Below are positions 34,866 through 43,276 of a stretch of DNA of 64,000 nt, piece by piece; position 1 is the first letter of the stretch; the number at the start of each line of letters is the position of its first letter. The notes beneath the pieces are model-generated. The model saw only the letters and a program-made list of their open reading frames with translations, searched no databases and was not told where the DNA came from. The stretch lies in the NCBI GenBank assembly GCA_034003745.1, contig JAVEYA010000001.1, forward strand, positions 1 to 64,000. The letters run 5' to 3'. Source of the DNA: JAVEYA01 sp034003745 (GTDB taxonomy: Bacteria > Bacillota > Peptococcia > DRI-13 > PHAD01). A program made the position numbers and the translations under genes.

Positions 34866-35690
34866 ATGCCAGCTGACTTTATTGTCACCTTTTGGGGAGT
34901 ACGGGGCTCCCGGCCTGTGCCGGGGCCTGAGACAACAAAATACGGCGGCAATACGCCCTGCGTGGAAGTGCGAATTGGGGATAGATTAATAATTTTGGAT
35001 GCGGGGACAGGTATCTGCGAACTGGGCTGCAAGCTGGACCGGACGGAGGAACCCCTGCAGGGGGATATTCTCCTGACCCATACCCATTGGGATCATATCC
35101 ATGGCTTGCCCTTCTTTAAACCCGCTTATAAAGGGGATAATCGCTTTTGTCTGTACGGAGCCAGGCCAAAAGAGACCTCCCTGGAGTCGTTGCTGAAACG
35201 GGCTATACTGGCCCCCCTCTTTCCCATTCCCCTGGAGAAAATGGGAGCTGACTTTCGTTTCCGTGAGACTGCCCCGGGGGAGGAACTGGACCTGGGACAG
35301 GGAATCACCGTGCGGAGCGCTGCCAACAACCACCCCGACGGCGGTCTCTCTTACCGCGTGCAGTATGGGGATAAATCCTGCTGCTACGTGACGGATACGG
35401 AGCACGGAGGGAGCGCGGACCAGGCCCTTCAGGAGCTGTGCCGGGGCGCCGGGGCGATTATCTATGACGCCCATTTTACGGAGGACGAGTATCCCCGCTA
35501 TAAAGGCTGGGGCCACTCCACCTGGCGTGAGGGCGTGAAGCTACTGGAAGCGTCCGGAGCCAAACAACTGCTCCTTTTTCATCATCACCCCGAGCGTACC
35601 GATCAGGAAATGGCTGAGCTGGAGGAGCTCCTCCGCGGACAGTATACCCATGTCCGGGCTGCCCGGGAAGGGCTGGTGCTCAGCCTGTGA
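34866..35690 (+). CDS. metallo-beta-lactamase-fold hydrolase, possible phosphodiesterase
   Basis: 274 residues from ATG 34866 after AAGGAG. It starts FWGVRGSRPVPGPETTKYGGNTPC and has the metal motif His72-x-His74-x-Asp76-His77 in THTHWDHIHG. Further ligands are in the NNHPDGGLSY and DTEHGG regions and HHHPERTD near the end. No signal peptide: cytoplasmic. This subfamily (GRGSRP/GVRGSRP start, RNase Z/phosphodiesterase-like) is often annotated as MBL-fold hydrolase. Its stop overlaps the cyclase start, so a role in cyclic nucleotide turnover is attractive, but this is inference. Confidence 0.88.
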   Translation: MPADFIVTFWGVRGSRPVPGPETTKYGGNTPCVEVRIGDRLIILDAGTGICELGCKLDRTEEPLQGDILLTHTHWDHIHGLPFFKPAYKGDNRFCLYGARPKETSLESLLKRAILAPLFPIPLEKMGADFRFRETAPGEELDLGQGITVRSAANNHPDGGLSYRVQYGDKSCCYVTDTEHGGSADQALQELCRGAGAIIYDAHFTEDEYPRYKGWGHSTWREGVKLLEASGAKQLLLFHHHPERTDQEMAELEELLRGQYTHVRAAREGLVLSL

Positions 35691-37468
35691 ACACGCTGAA
35701 AACTTATCGCAAATTCTTTCTTATCATTATACTGGGGATAGCCTTTTGTCTTTTAGCCTGGCTGGATACCTTTGAGACCCTGGAAAATAAGCTGCAGGAT
35801 ACTTTTCTTCAAAAAAGCGGTCCGGTAGATACTCAGATTGTTCTAATCGGTATCGACGACCAAAGTCTGACGGATTTGGGGCGCTTCCCCTGGTCCCGCT
35901 ATGTCTACGCCGAATTATTCCGCATTCTGGCTCAGGGGGAGCCGGCGGCCGTCGGTATCGACCTGATCTTCAGCGAACCCTCGTCCGACCCGGCGGAAGA
36001 CGCCGCTCTGGTAGAGTCTATCCAGGCGGCTGGGAACGTGATTCTTCCCGTCTATGCCAACCTGGAAGGCTATGCGGACGGGCGGGGCGCTATCCAGACG
36101 GATAATCTGGTCGTACCCTTCCCCGATTATCCGCCGGAATTTCTCACCGGCCATATCAATACCTTTCCCGATCCGGACGGCATCATCCGCAAGACCGCCC
36201 TCTACCTGGGCTACCGGGGCGAAACCGTACCCAGCTTTGCCTGGCGGATTTATGAACAGTTTTGCAAGTCCACCGGCCGTGTTCCAAGGTCATTGCATCA
36301 ATTTCCTTTAGACCCTATCAAGCGTCTGGAAATCGCCTATACCGGTGTGCCCGGGGATTTCGAACATGTCGGCTTTTCCCAGGTTATTGCCGGGGAAATA
36401 GACCCGGAATTCTTTCGGAATCGCATCGTCCTGATTGGTCCCTACACCGTGGGGATTGACGATTATTATTTTACCCCGCTGCAACCCGAGACCCCCATGT
36501 ACGGAGTGGAGATTCACGCCAATATTCTGCAGAATCTTCTTCATGATACCTATAAGGAACGTATCGCTTATCCGGTGATCCTCCTGGTCATTCTCTTTTT
36601 CGGTGCGGCCTCCGCCCTGGGCTTTAACCGGCTCAGCCCGTTTCAGGGACTTGCCCTGCTTGCCGGCCTGGCCGCCGCATATCTCTTTATAGCCAAGCAG
36701 TTGTACGCGCAAGGCTATATCCTTTCCCTGCTCTATCCCCTTACTTTCCTGGCCCTGGCTTACCTCGCAGCCCTGGGCGCCAACTATGTGACGGAGATGC
36801 TGGAACGCCGCCGCATTACCGGGGTTTTTTCCCGCTATGTGGCGCCCCAGGTCGTCAATAAGCTTCTGGCAGGAGGTGAGGCCGCCCTGCAGTTGGGTGG
36901 CTCCCGCAAAGAGATTTCCGTCTTGTTCGTAGATATCCGCGGCTTTACCCCCCTTTCTGAGGCGGCTGCGCCGGAGGAAGTGGTGGAAATCCTTAATGAA
37001 TATCTGACCTTGGTGGCCAACGCCATCTTTCGGTACGGCGGGACCCTGGATAAATTTATCGGCGACGCGGCCATGGCCCTTTTCAACGCGCCCCTGGATC
37101 TGGACGATCACTGTTTTCAGGCGGTCCAAGCGGCCTGGGCTATGAAGGAAGGGGCTGTTCCCCTGCAGAAAAGGCTGCAGGAGAAGTTTGGGCGTAACGT
37201 GCAGTTCGGCATCGGGGTCAACACGGGCCCGGCGGTTATCGGCAATATCGGAGCCAGTTTCCGTATGGACTACACTGCCATTGGCGATACGGTGAACACG
37301 GCGGCCCGCCTGGAGAGCAACGCTCAGCCCGGACAAATTCTTATTTCCGAAGCTGTTTACGAACAAGTCAAAGAAAAAGTGGAGGCCGCCTCCCTTGGAG
37401 AAATCAAGGTCAAAGGCAAAGCCCAAGGAGTTCCGGTCTATCAGTTGGACGGCGTCAAAGATAATTAA
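35687..37468 (+). CDS. CHASE2-domain class III adenylate cyclase
   Basis: 593 residues. GTG start at 35687, overlapping the previous stop by four bases. An N-terminal membrane helix is followed by an extracytoplasmic CHASE2 sensor domain (about 40-290; VLIGIDDQSLTDLGRFPWSR, GIDLIFSEPS, PMYGVEIHANILQ). Three membrane helices (about 300-370) lead to the cyclase domain from about 405. Metal-binding Asp416 (LFVDIRGF) and Asp460 (FIGDAAMALF), adenine-specifying Lys456 and Asp534, and transition-state Asn537 and Arg541 are all present, so it should make cAMP. The sensor side faces the compartment of the NHL and FecR proteins. Confidence 0.95.
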   Translation: MNTLKTYRKFFLIIILGIAFCLLAWLDTFETLENKLQDTFLQKSGPVDTQIVLIGIDDQSLTDLGRFPWSRYVYAELFRILAQGEPAAVGIDLIFSEPSSDPAEDAALVESIQAAGNVILPVYANLEGYADGRGAIQTDNLVVPFPDYPPEFLTGHINTFPDPDGIIRKTALYLGYRGETVPSFAWRIYEQFCKSTGRVPRSLHQFPLDPIKRLEIAYTGVPGDFEHVGFSQVIAGEIDPEFFRNRIVLIGPYTVGIDDYYFTPLQPETPMYGVEIHANILQNLLHDTYKERIAYPVILLVILFFGAASALGFNRLSPFQGLALLAGLAAAYLFIAKQLYAQGYILSLLYPLTFLALAYLAALGANYVTEMLERRRITGVFSRYVAPQVVNKLLAGGEAALQLGGSRKEISVLFVDIRGFTPLSEAAAPEEVVEILNEYLTLVANAIFRYGGTLDKFIGDAAMALFNAPLDLDDHCFQAVQAAWAMKEGAVPLQKRLQEKFGRNVQFGIGVNTGPAVIGNIGASFRMDYTAIGDTVNTAARLESNAQPGQILISEAVYEQVKEKVEAASLGEIKVKGKAQGVPVYQLDGVKDN

Positions 37469-37500
37469 GCGGAGGCGCCATCCTCTGCTTTCTTTTTTTT
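37468..37500 (+). terminator. terminator after the cyclase gene
   Basis: AGCGGAGG pairs with CCTCTGCT (one G-U pair, 6-base loop) followed by TTCTTTTTTTT. It separates the signalling cluster from the purine operon. Confidence 0.85.
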
Positions 37501-37511
37501 CAGACCTTTGC

Positions 37512-37517
37512 TATAAT
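37512..37517 (+). promoter_or_regulatory. TATAAT box, possible promoter of the ade operon
   Basis: A perfect TATAAT about 100 bases before ade. The -35 would fall in the T-run of the terminator and is poor. No purine riboswitch core was recognised in the leader. Confidence 0.4.
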
Positions 37518-37618
37518 AAAGTGCGGACAAAGATGTTCTTTTTTTCGGGAATTTCTTTGTTTTTTCTTTATATTATTTCCAGGAAAATTCTGGCTTAAAA
37601 AATTGAGGAGTGATGTGG

Positions 37619-39385
37619 ATGGATGTTAAAGCGATGATGCGGGCAATGGATGTGGCCCTGGGCAAAACACCGGCGGATCTGGCCATTACCAACGCTAAAT
37701 TGGTCAACGTGGCCACTCGCCGGGTGGAAGAAGCGGATATCCTGGTTGCGGAAGGTATCATCGCGGCGATTCAGGAGCGCGGCAGTGCAAAAAAAGGCGC
37801 CGCCACACAGGAACTGGACGCAGGCGGCAGGTATCTTCTGCCCGGACTGCTGGACGCCCATACCCATATCGAGATGTCTTTTTTATCGGCCGTACCGTAC
37901 GCTGAGTGCGTCTTACCCCTCGGCACGACGGGTATTATGGTCGATCCTCATGACATGGTGAACGCCACCGGCCTGGAAGGGCTCCGGCATTTTGCCGCAG
38001 AAATGGCTTCCACACCCCTTAAATGCTACCTGATGGTTCCCCCCTGTATTCCTTCTTCGCCGGATTTGGAAGACGCCGCTATCAATATGACCCTCCAAGA
38101 CATGAAGAAAGCCTTCAATCTGCCCAGCGCCCACGGCATTGCGGAAACCATGGACTTTTCCCGGGTGCTGGCCCAAGAGCAGGAGCTCCTCCATATCCTG
38201 TCCTGGTCCCGTGAACAGAACCTTCTGGTGGACGGGCACTGCCCGGAATTGCGGGGGCGTGCCCTGCAGGCCTATGCCCTGACCGGTCCGGTTCTCACCG
38301 ACCATGAATCCGTGACCGTTGAGGAAATGCAGGAGAAATACCGTCTGGGTATGCGGGTGATTATTCGCCGGGGTTCTTTGAGCGAATCCGCCTCCGCCGG
38401 CGACTTTGTCAATTCCCTGGCTGATACCAGCAATGTCCTGCTCTCCACCGACGGCTGCATTACCGTTCATGATATCCTCACCAAAGGCCATATGAACTAT
38501 GCCCTGCGCTGCGTAGTGGAGGAAGGCGTCGACCCGCTGGTCGCCGTACAGATGGGCACCATCAACGTCGCCCGGGCCTATGGACTTTCCCATCGGGTCG
38601 GAATCATCGCGCCCGGCCGCGCCGCCGATCTGGTCCTCGTCAATAATCTGCATGAATTCAAGGTGGAGGCTGCATACCTTAACGGCCGGCGCCTTCCTGC
38701 GCCCGGGAAGTACCAACTACCGCGCTATGCGTATCCCCAGCAGGTTCTGGAAACGGTGAAGCTGAAGGAAGTCGCCGCAGAGGCCTTCCGTATTAAAACG
38801 CCTGCAGCCGGCGGTATGGTAAAAGTACGCGCTATCGCCATCATCGACGAAACCGTAGCCACAGCCGAGGAAATACATGAAATGCAGGCTGTGGGCGGCG
38901 AACTGCAGATTGACCCCTCCCGTGACTTACTCAAAGCGGCGGTCTTCGAAAGATATGGCCGCGCCGGAACCCACGCTACGGCCATAGTCAAAGGCTTTGG
39001 CCTGAAGAAAGGAGCTCTGGCCGGCAGTGTGGCCCAGGACACACAAAACATCGTCGCAGTGGGCGCTTCAGATGAAGATATGGCTTTGGCCGTCAATACC
39101 CTCAAAAAACAGCATGGCGGCATCGTCCTGGCCGAGGGAGGAAAAATTTTGGCCAATATCAAACTCCCCATCGGCGGTATCATGACCGACATCCCGCCTG
39201 AACAACTGCAGACTGCCATGGCCGACTTGAACCAAAAAGCGAAAGCCCTGGGCAGTACGCTTACCGACCCCATTTTTTCCTTATATATGCAAATTGCGCT
39301 GGCAGTTATCCCGGAAATACGCCTGACCAACCGCGGCCTGGTTCATGTCGCTTCGGCACAGTTTATCCCCTTATGGATAGATTAA
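37619..39385 (+). CDS. ade: adenine deaminase
   Basis: 588 residues from ATG 37619, eight bases after GAGGAG (upstream in-frame starts at 37610 and 37613 are too close). It deaminates adenine to hypoxanthine with Mn/Fe. Amidohydrolase barrel with LLDAHTHIEMS, DPHDMVNATG and a VDGHCPELRG segment; the C-terminal Ade domain has GGIVLAEGGK. It leads a salvage operon with a purine-type permease and a phosphoribosyltransferase. Confidence 0.97.
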   Translation: MDVKAMMRAMDVALGKTPADLAITNAKLVNVATRRVEEADILVAEGIIAAIQERGSAKKGAATQELDAGGRYLLPGLLDAHTHIEMSFLSAVPYAECVLPLGTTGIMVDPHDMVNATGLEGLRHFAAEMASTPLKCYLMVPPCIPSSPDLEDAAINMTLQDMKKAFNLPSAHGIAETMDFSRVLAQEQELLHILSWSREQNLLVDGHCPELRGRALQAYALTGPVLTDHESVTVEEMQEKYRLGMRVIIRRGSLSESASAGDFVNSLADTSNVLLSTDGCITVHDILTKGHMNYALRCVVEEGVDPLVAVQMGTINVARAYGLSHRVGIIAPGRAADLVLVNNLHEFKVEAAYLNGRRLPAPGKYQLPRYAYPQQVLETVKLKEVAAEAFRIKTPAAGGMVKVRAIAIIDETVATAEEIHEMQAVGGELQIDPSRDLLKAAVFERYGRAGTHATAIVKGFGLKKGALAGSVAQDTQNIVAVGASDEDMALAVNTLKKQHGGIVLAEGGKILANIKLPIGGIMTDIPPEQLQTAMADLNQKAKALGSTLTDPIFSLYMQIALAVIPEIRLTNRGLVHVASAQFIPLWID

Positions 39386-39418
39386 TTTATAAAAAGAGAA
39401 TAGGAGAGGTGTTCACCA

Positions 39419-40483
39419 TTGTTGGATTTACAGGATATCTTAAGTATTATTGGCGCCTTATTTGACGCCATTGCCTCTGGTTTAGTGGCCTTATACTATG
39501 GTTTTGCAGCGTTCCCGTCCGGGCTGGCCTTCGTGGTCGGCGTCATCGGAGCGCTGGCCTTCGGCCTGGTTACCCCCATTTCTTTTCAGGCGGAAACCCT
39601 CGTCCTCGTAGGCGGTCTGGGTAAGAACATCAAGGAACGGTTATCCATTGTTATCTTAGCCGGCATCATGATGGGCATTTTAGGCGCCTTCGGTTTTCTG
39701 GGAGCCGTCCTTGATTTTATCGGTGAGGATATCCTGTCCGGCATGCTGGCAGGGGTAGGCATCATTCTGGCCCGCGCCGGCCTGACCCTGATGAAGGAAC
39801 ATTATCCTTCCGGCATCGTGTCTATGATTGTAGCGCTCAGCGTCTTCTTCTTTCATGGGGATTTGGCCTACATGATTGCCGCTTCCATCCTGGCCGGCAC
39901 CGCTGTCTATGTTTTCATGACCAAAGGCCGGACGAATGCCGGGCTGCAGGATTTAGACCCTGTCTTAACCGCCCGCAAACTAAACTTTACCAAGCCGATC
40001 TTCAACAATTGGGGCGTCTGGCGCGCCGCTTTGGCCGTCTGCACTCTGCAGATAGGGGCTAACATCAGTTACGGCACTATCACCGGACAGATTGCCAACC
40101 ATCCCGTCGATATCGACAAGCTGACCGTGGTCTCGGCCCTGGCCGATTTTGTCAGCGCCCTCTTCGGCGGCGCCCCCATGGAATCCATCATTGCCGTTAC
40201 AGCCACCGGGACACATCCGGTAACTGCCGGTATCATCTTTATGGCAATCATGGCCGTCATTCTCTTAAGCGGGCTCCTGCCCAAACTGGCCCGCTGGATC
40301 CCCATCAGTTCCACCTCCGGCTACTTGTTTGTATTGGGCGCCGTCCTGGTGGTTCCTGACAACATGGCTGCCGCTGTAGGGGGAAATCCGCTGGTCGGCA
40401 GCATTACCGCAGTCGTTACGGCCATTTCCGATCCTTTCATCGGCATGCTGGCCGGTATTATTGTGAGGATGATTACGGGATGA
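39419..40483 (+). CDS. NCS2-like multi-pass permease, probably for a purine base
   Basis: 354 residues, TTG start after AGAGGTG. It has about ten hydrophobic helices, with FQAETLVLVGGLG and APMESIIAVTATGTHPVTAG resembling the substrate-site loops of purine/xanthine permeases. It is shorter than typical NCS2 proteins (about 430). Position between adenine deaminase and a phosphoribosyltransferase with overlapping stop/start supports purine uptake. The exact substrate is not readable. Confidence 0.75.
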   Translation: MLDLQDILSIIGALFDAIASGLVALYYGFAAFPSGLAFVVGVIGALAFGLVTPISFQAETLVLVGGLGKNIKERLSIVILAGIMMGILGAFGFLGAVLDFIGEDILSGMLAGVGIILARAGLTLMKEHYPSGIVSMIVALSVFFFHGDLAYMIAASILAGTAVYVFMTKGRTNAGLQDLDPVLTARKLNFTKPIFNNWGVWRAALAVCTLQIGANISYGTITGQIANHPVDIDKLTVVSALADFVSALFGGAPMESIIAVTATGTHPVTAGIIFMAIMAVILLSGLLPKLARWIPISSTSGYLFVLGAVLVVPDNMAAAVGGNPLVGSITAVVTAISDPFIGMLAGIIVRMITG

Positions 40484-41025
40484 GCAGATTTTATATGCTG
40501 GAGATAGCCGGACTAAAAAGAGAACTGCCGGTTATCCCCATCAGTGAGAATTTATCTATCGCCAGCTTTGTTATCCTGGGTGATACGGAACTGGTCTGCG
40601 CGGCGGCGCCCCTGCTGGCCGCAAAGCTGCCGCCTGTGGACCTTTTGGTCACGGCCGAAGCTAAGGGCATCCCCCTTGTCTTCGAGCTTTCCCGTCTGTT
40701 GAACTTAAAGCAGTACATTGTCGCCCGCAAAAGCGTCAAACCCTACATGGAAGAACCTTTGATCGACCAAGTGATTTCTATCACCACACAAAAAAAGCAG
40801 ACGCTATGCCTGGACCGTAAAGACGCCCGCGAGATCGCCGGAAAAAGAGTCGCTATCATCGATGATGTTATCAGCACCGGTGAATCCATTGAGGCAGTGG
40901 GCCGGCTGGTCAAAGAAGCCGGCGGCAAAGTAGCGGCCAAAGCGGCCATCCTGGCCGAAGGCGACGCCGCGAAAAGAGACGATATCCTCTTCCTGCAGGC
41001 GCTCCCGGTGTTTCCGCATTCTTGA
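40480..41025 (+). CDS. adenine phosphoribosyltransferase-like protein
   Basis: 181 residues. The ATGA overlap with the permease shows coupling. The type I PRTase fold is clear: VDLLVTAEAKGIPLVFELS, the IVARKSVKPY hood region, and the PRPP-binding motif VAIIDDVISTGES. It probably converts a purine base (adenine, hypoxanthine or xanthine) to the nucleotide. The sequence is somewhat divergent from housekeeping Apt, so a specialised or regulatory PRTase is possible. Confidence 0.82.
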   Translation: MSRFYMLEIAGLKRELPVIPISENLSIASFVILGDTELVCAAAPLLAAKLPPVDLLVTAEAKGIPLVFELSRLLNLKQYIVARKSVKPYMEEPLIDQVISITTQKKQTLCLDRKDAREIAGKRVAIIDDVISTGESIEAVGRLVKEAGGKVAAKAAILAEGDAAKRDDILFLQALPVFPHS

Positions 41026-41070
41026 ATAATACAGGATTATAGGTTAATTTTTAAAAAGTAGGTGACGCAT

Positions 41071-41265
41071 ATGAGTACAGTTTACTATTGCCCCGAATGC
41101 CGCAATGAACTCGAAGAAATATCCGGCTGCGGCTCCGTAAGTTATTTTTGCCATACCTGCAAAAAGCTGATTTCCCGCAAGCAAATCATAACCAAAGAAG
41201 AAGCGCAAACAGCCGGGGCTGAACAGAGCGGCCCCGATAAAACAGGTAAAGAACAGTCGTCCTAA
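41071..41265 (+). CDS. small zinc-ribbon protein
   Basis: 64 residues from ATG 41071 with AGGTGA. Two CxxC pairs (YYCPECRNEL and YFCHTCKKL) form a zinc ribbon like that of YfgJ-type proteins. The C-terminus is polar and probably disordered. It ends the purine operon or stands alone; function unknown. Confidence 0.7.
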   Translation: MSTVYYCPECRNELEEISGCGSVSYFCHTCKKLISRKQIITKEEAQTAGAEQSGPDKTGKEQSS

Positions 41266-41303
41266 GTTTTCCCTAGTTATATTGTATACTTAAGAATTTA
41301 CCC

Positions 41304-41331
41304 TTGCATAACCCGGATAACGTGCTACAAT
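41304..41331 (+). promoter_or_regulatory. promoter of amt-glnK
   Basis: TTGCAT (41304-41309), 16 bases, TACAAT (41326-41331), about 165 bases before amt. Confidence 0.6.
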
Positions 41332-41420
41332 ATCACTAAGTTTAGATAATTGAATAACCAATCGTCAAGAGATTACAATGATGTTTTCTCTGATTTCGGC
41401 GAAAAGCTGATGATGGAAAC

Positions 41421-41460
41421 AAAGACGTTTTCTTCCGCAAGGGGAAAATGTCTTTTTTTT
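41421..41460 (+). terminator. intrinsic terminator in the amt leader (attenuator-like)
   Basis: AAGACGTTTTCTTCC pairs with the GGGGAAAATGTCTT side (about 14 pairs including G-U, loop about 5) and is followed by nine Ts. It lies between the amt promoter and the amt ribosome binding site, so most transcripts should stop unless an antitermination event occurs. A second hairpin (TTTTC with GAAAA around 41381-41405) lies just upstream. Confidence 0.65.
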
Positions 41461-41496
41461 ATTTAAATAACTTATTAAACAAAGGAGGAAAAAAAG

Positions 41497-42864
41497 ATGG
41501 ACTTTCAAGTAATGATTGACACTATGTGGGTATTGATCGCCGGTTTTTTGGTCTTTTTTATGAATCTTGGCTTCGCCTGCGTGGAAAGCGGTTTCGCCAG
41601 ATCTAAGAACACAGTAAACATTTTATCCAAAAACTTTATCGTCTTTGCAGTATCGTCGCTGGGCTTCCTGCTCTTAGGCTGGGGCATTATGTTCGGTGAC
41701 GGCGGCGGATTTATGGGTACTTCCGGCCTGTTCTTCGTAAGCGGCGCCGATAACTCTCCCGCCATCGGAGACGCTTATCAGGGCGTGTACTCCGCAATTG
41801 GCTGGACCGGCATTCCGCTATGGGCCAAATTCTTCTTCCAGCTGGTGTTCTGCGGGACGGCCGCCACCATCGTCTCCGGAGCAGTGGCGGAACGTGTTAA
41901 GTACATCTCCTTTATTGTCTTTTCATTTGTCCTGACCTTAATCATTTATCCCATCGTGGGCCATTGGATTTGGGGCGGCGGCTTCCTGGCGGACTTAGGC
42001 ATGTGGGACTTCGCAGGCGGCACCGTAGTTCACTCCGTCGGCGGATGGGCAGCATTAGCCGGCATTATTGTTCTGGGTCCCCGGGTTGGTAAATATACCA
42101 AAGACGGAAAAATTCATCCTATCCCCGGTCACAGTATGGCTCTGGCTACCATAGGCGGTTTCATCCTCTGGCTCGGCTGGTTCGGATTCAACCCCGGCTC
42201 CACCATGGGTCTGGCGGATCCCGGCGCGGTCGCCCACATCGTTATAACCACGAATACCGCGGGTATTGTCGCCGTCTTAACTGCTACCGCTACTTCCTGG
42301 ATTATCATCGGTAAGCCCGACCTCGGCATGTCCATCAACGGCTTGCTCGCCGGCTTGGTAGCGATCACTCCCTGCTGCGCTTTCGTCAGCGTTCCCAGTT
42401 CCCTGATTATCGGCGCAATTGCCGGTATCGTCGTAGTACTCTCCGTCATGGCTTTCGACCGCGCCAAGCTGGACGACCCGGTCGGCGCCACCTCCGTTCA
42501 CCTGGTCTGCGGCGTAATGGGCACGATTATGGTCGGCCTCTTTGCAGAAAATGGCATCACCGGCGCTGCTACCGGCAACGGACTCTTCTTCGGCGGCGGA
42601 ACTACCCTTTTAATTGCCCAGGTTATCGGTGTAATCGCTGCAGGGGCGTTTGTCTTTATCTCTTCTTTCATCGTTTGGAATATTATTAAGGTCGTCCTGG
42701 GCGCCCGGGTTCCGCTCAGCGAAGAAATTGCCGGCCTGGATATCGGCGAACACGGTAACTCCGCTTATCCTGACTTCATGACTCAGAGGGTCTCCTACGC
42801 TCTGATTTCCAAGGATATTAACGTCACTGCGGTAGAATCTGCAAAGGGGGTTAAAGCGTTATGA
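41497..42864 (+). CDS. amt: ammonium transporter
   Basis: 455 residues, eleven membrane helices, AmtB/Mep/Rh fold. Recognisable parts: FFMNLGFACVESGFARSKN, FFQLVFCGTAATIVSGAVAER, the first channel His in GGTVVHSVGGW and the second in TSVHLVCG. No cleaved signal peptide is evident. It has the strongest ribosome binding site in the block (AAAGGAGG) and overlaps the PII gene by four bases. Confidence 0.97.
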   Translation: MDFQVMIDTMWVLIAGFLVFFMNLGFACVESGFARSKNTVNILSKNFIVFAVSSLGFLLLGWGIMFGDGGGFMGTSGLFFVSGADNSPAIGDAYQGVYSAIGWTGIPLWAKFFFQLVFCGTAATIVSGAVAERVKYISFIVFSFVLTLIIYPIVGHWIWGGGFLADLGMWDFAGGTVVHSVGGWAALAGIIVLGPRVGKYTKDGKIHPIPGHSMALATIGGFILWLGWFGFNPGSTMGLADPGAVAHIVITTNTAGIVAVLTATATSWIIIGKPDLGMSINGLLAGLVAITPCCAFVSVPSSLIIGAIAGIVVVLSVMAFDRAKLDDPVGATSVHLVCGVMGTIMVGLFAENGITGAATGNGLFFGGGTTLLIAQVIGVIAAGAFVFISSFIVWNIIKVVLGARVPLSEEIAGLDIGEHGNSAYPDFMTQRVSYALISKDINVTAVESAKGVKAL

Positions 42865-43202
42865 AACATATCAAAGCCGTAATCAAACCGGAAAAACTTT
42901 CCGATGTGCGTGACGCGTTAGAAAATCTAGGCTGCTATGGCGGCGCCATGATTACCGATATTATGGGCCAGGGTACGCAAAAAGGGATCACCCAGGCCTG
43001 GCGCGGCGAGAAATTCCAAATGGACCTGCTGCCCAAAGTATCCGTCGACATAATCGTTAAAGACGAAGACGCGGAAAGCGTGAAAAAAGCCATTCTGGAA
43101 AGCGCCTGCACAGGCTCCATCGGCGACGGCAAAATCTTTGTTTATAACGTAGAAGAAGTTATCAGAATCAGAACCGGCGAAAAAGACGACAAAGCAATCT
43201 AA
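42861..43202 (+). CDS. glnK: PII nitrogen-regulatory protein lacking the uridylylated tyrosine
   Basis: 113 residues. It is a trimeric PII signal protein; next to amt it should block the channel when nitrogen is plentiful, responding to ATP/ADP and 2-oxoglutarate. MKHIKAVIKPEKLSDVRDAL and TGSIGDGKIFV (the PII C-terminal signature) are present, as is GQGTQKG before the T-loop. At the T-loop apex the usual EYxVD-like stretch reads EKFQMD, so Phe52 replaces the modifiable Tyr. Confidence 0.96.
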   Translation: MKHIKAVIKPEKLSDVRDALENLGCYGGAMITDIMGQGTQKGITQAWRGEKFQMDLLPKVSVDIIVKDEDAESVKKAILESACTGSIGDGKIFVYNVEEVIRIRTGEKDDKAI

Positions 43203-43229
43203 ATCCTGCTTGAAAACCCGCTCAAAAGA

Positions 43230-43262
43230 AAACTGCCCGGTTCAAATGCCGGGCAGTTTCTT
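43230..43262. terminator. bidirectional terminator between glnK and the feo operon
   Basis: AAACTGCCCGG pairs perfectly with CCGGGCAGTTT (11 base pairs, 8-base loop). Flanks are TTTCTTTC on the plus strand and TTCTTTTG on the minus strand, suiting both converging operons. Confidence 0.85.
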
Positions 43263-43276
43263 TCTTGCTCTTGCTA

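Noticed and set aside
36308..37426. Minus-strand frame of 372 codons opposite the cyclase
   Set aside because: Antisense of the conserved CHASE2/cyclase coding sequence; composition follows from codon bias of the real gene.
37500..37618. Purine riboswitch before ade
   Set aside because: The short leader shows no TATA...core and no paired loops of the purine aptamer.
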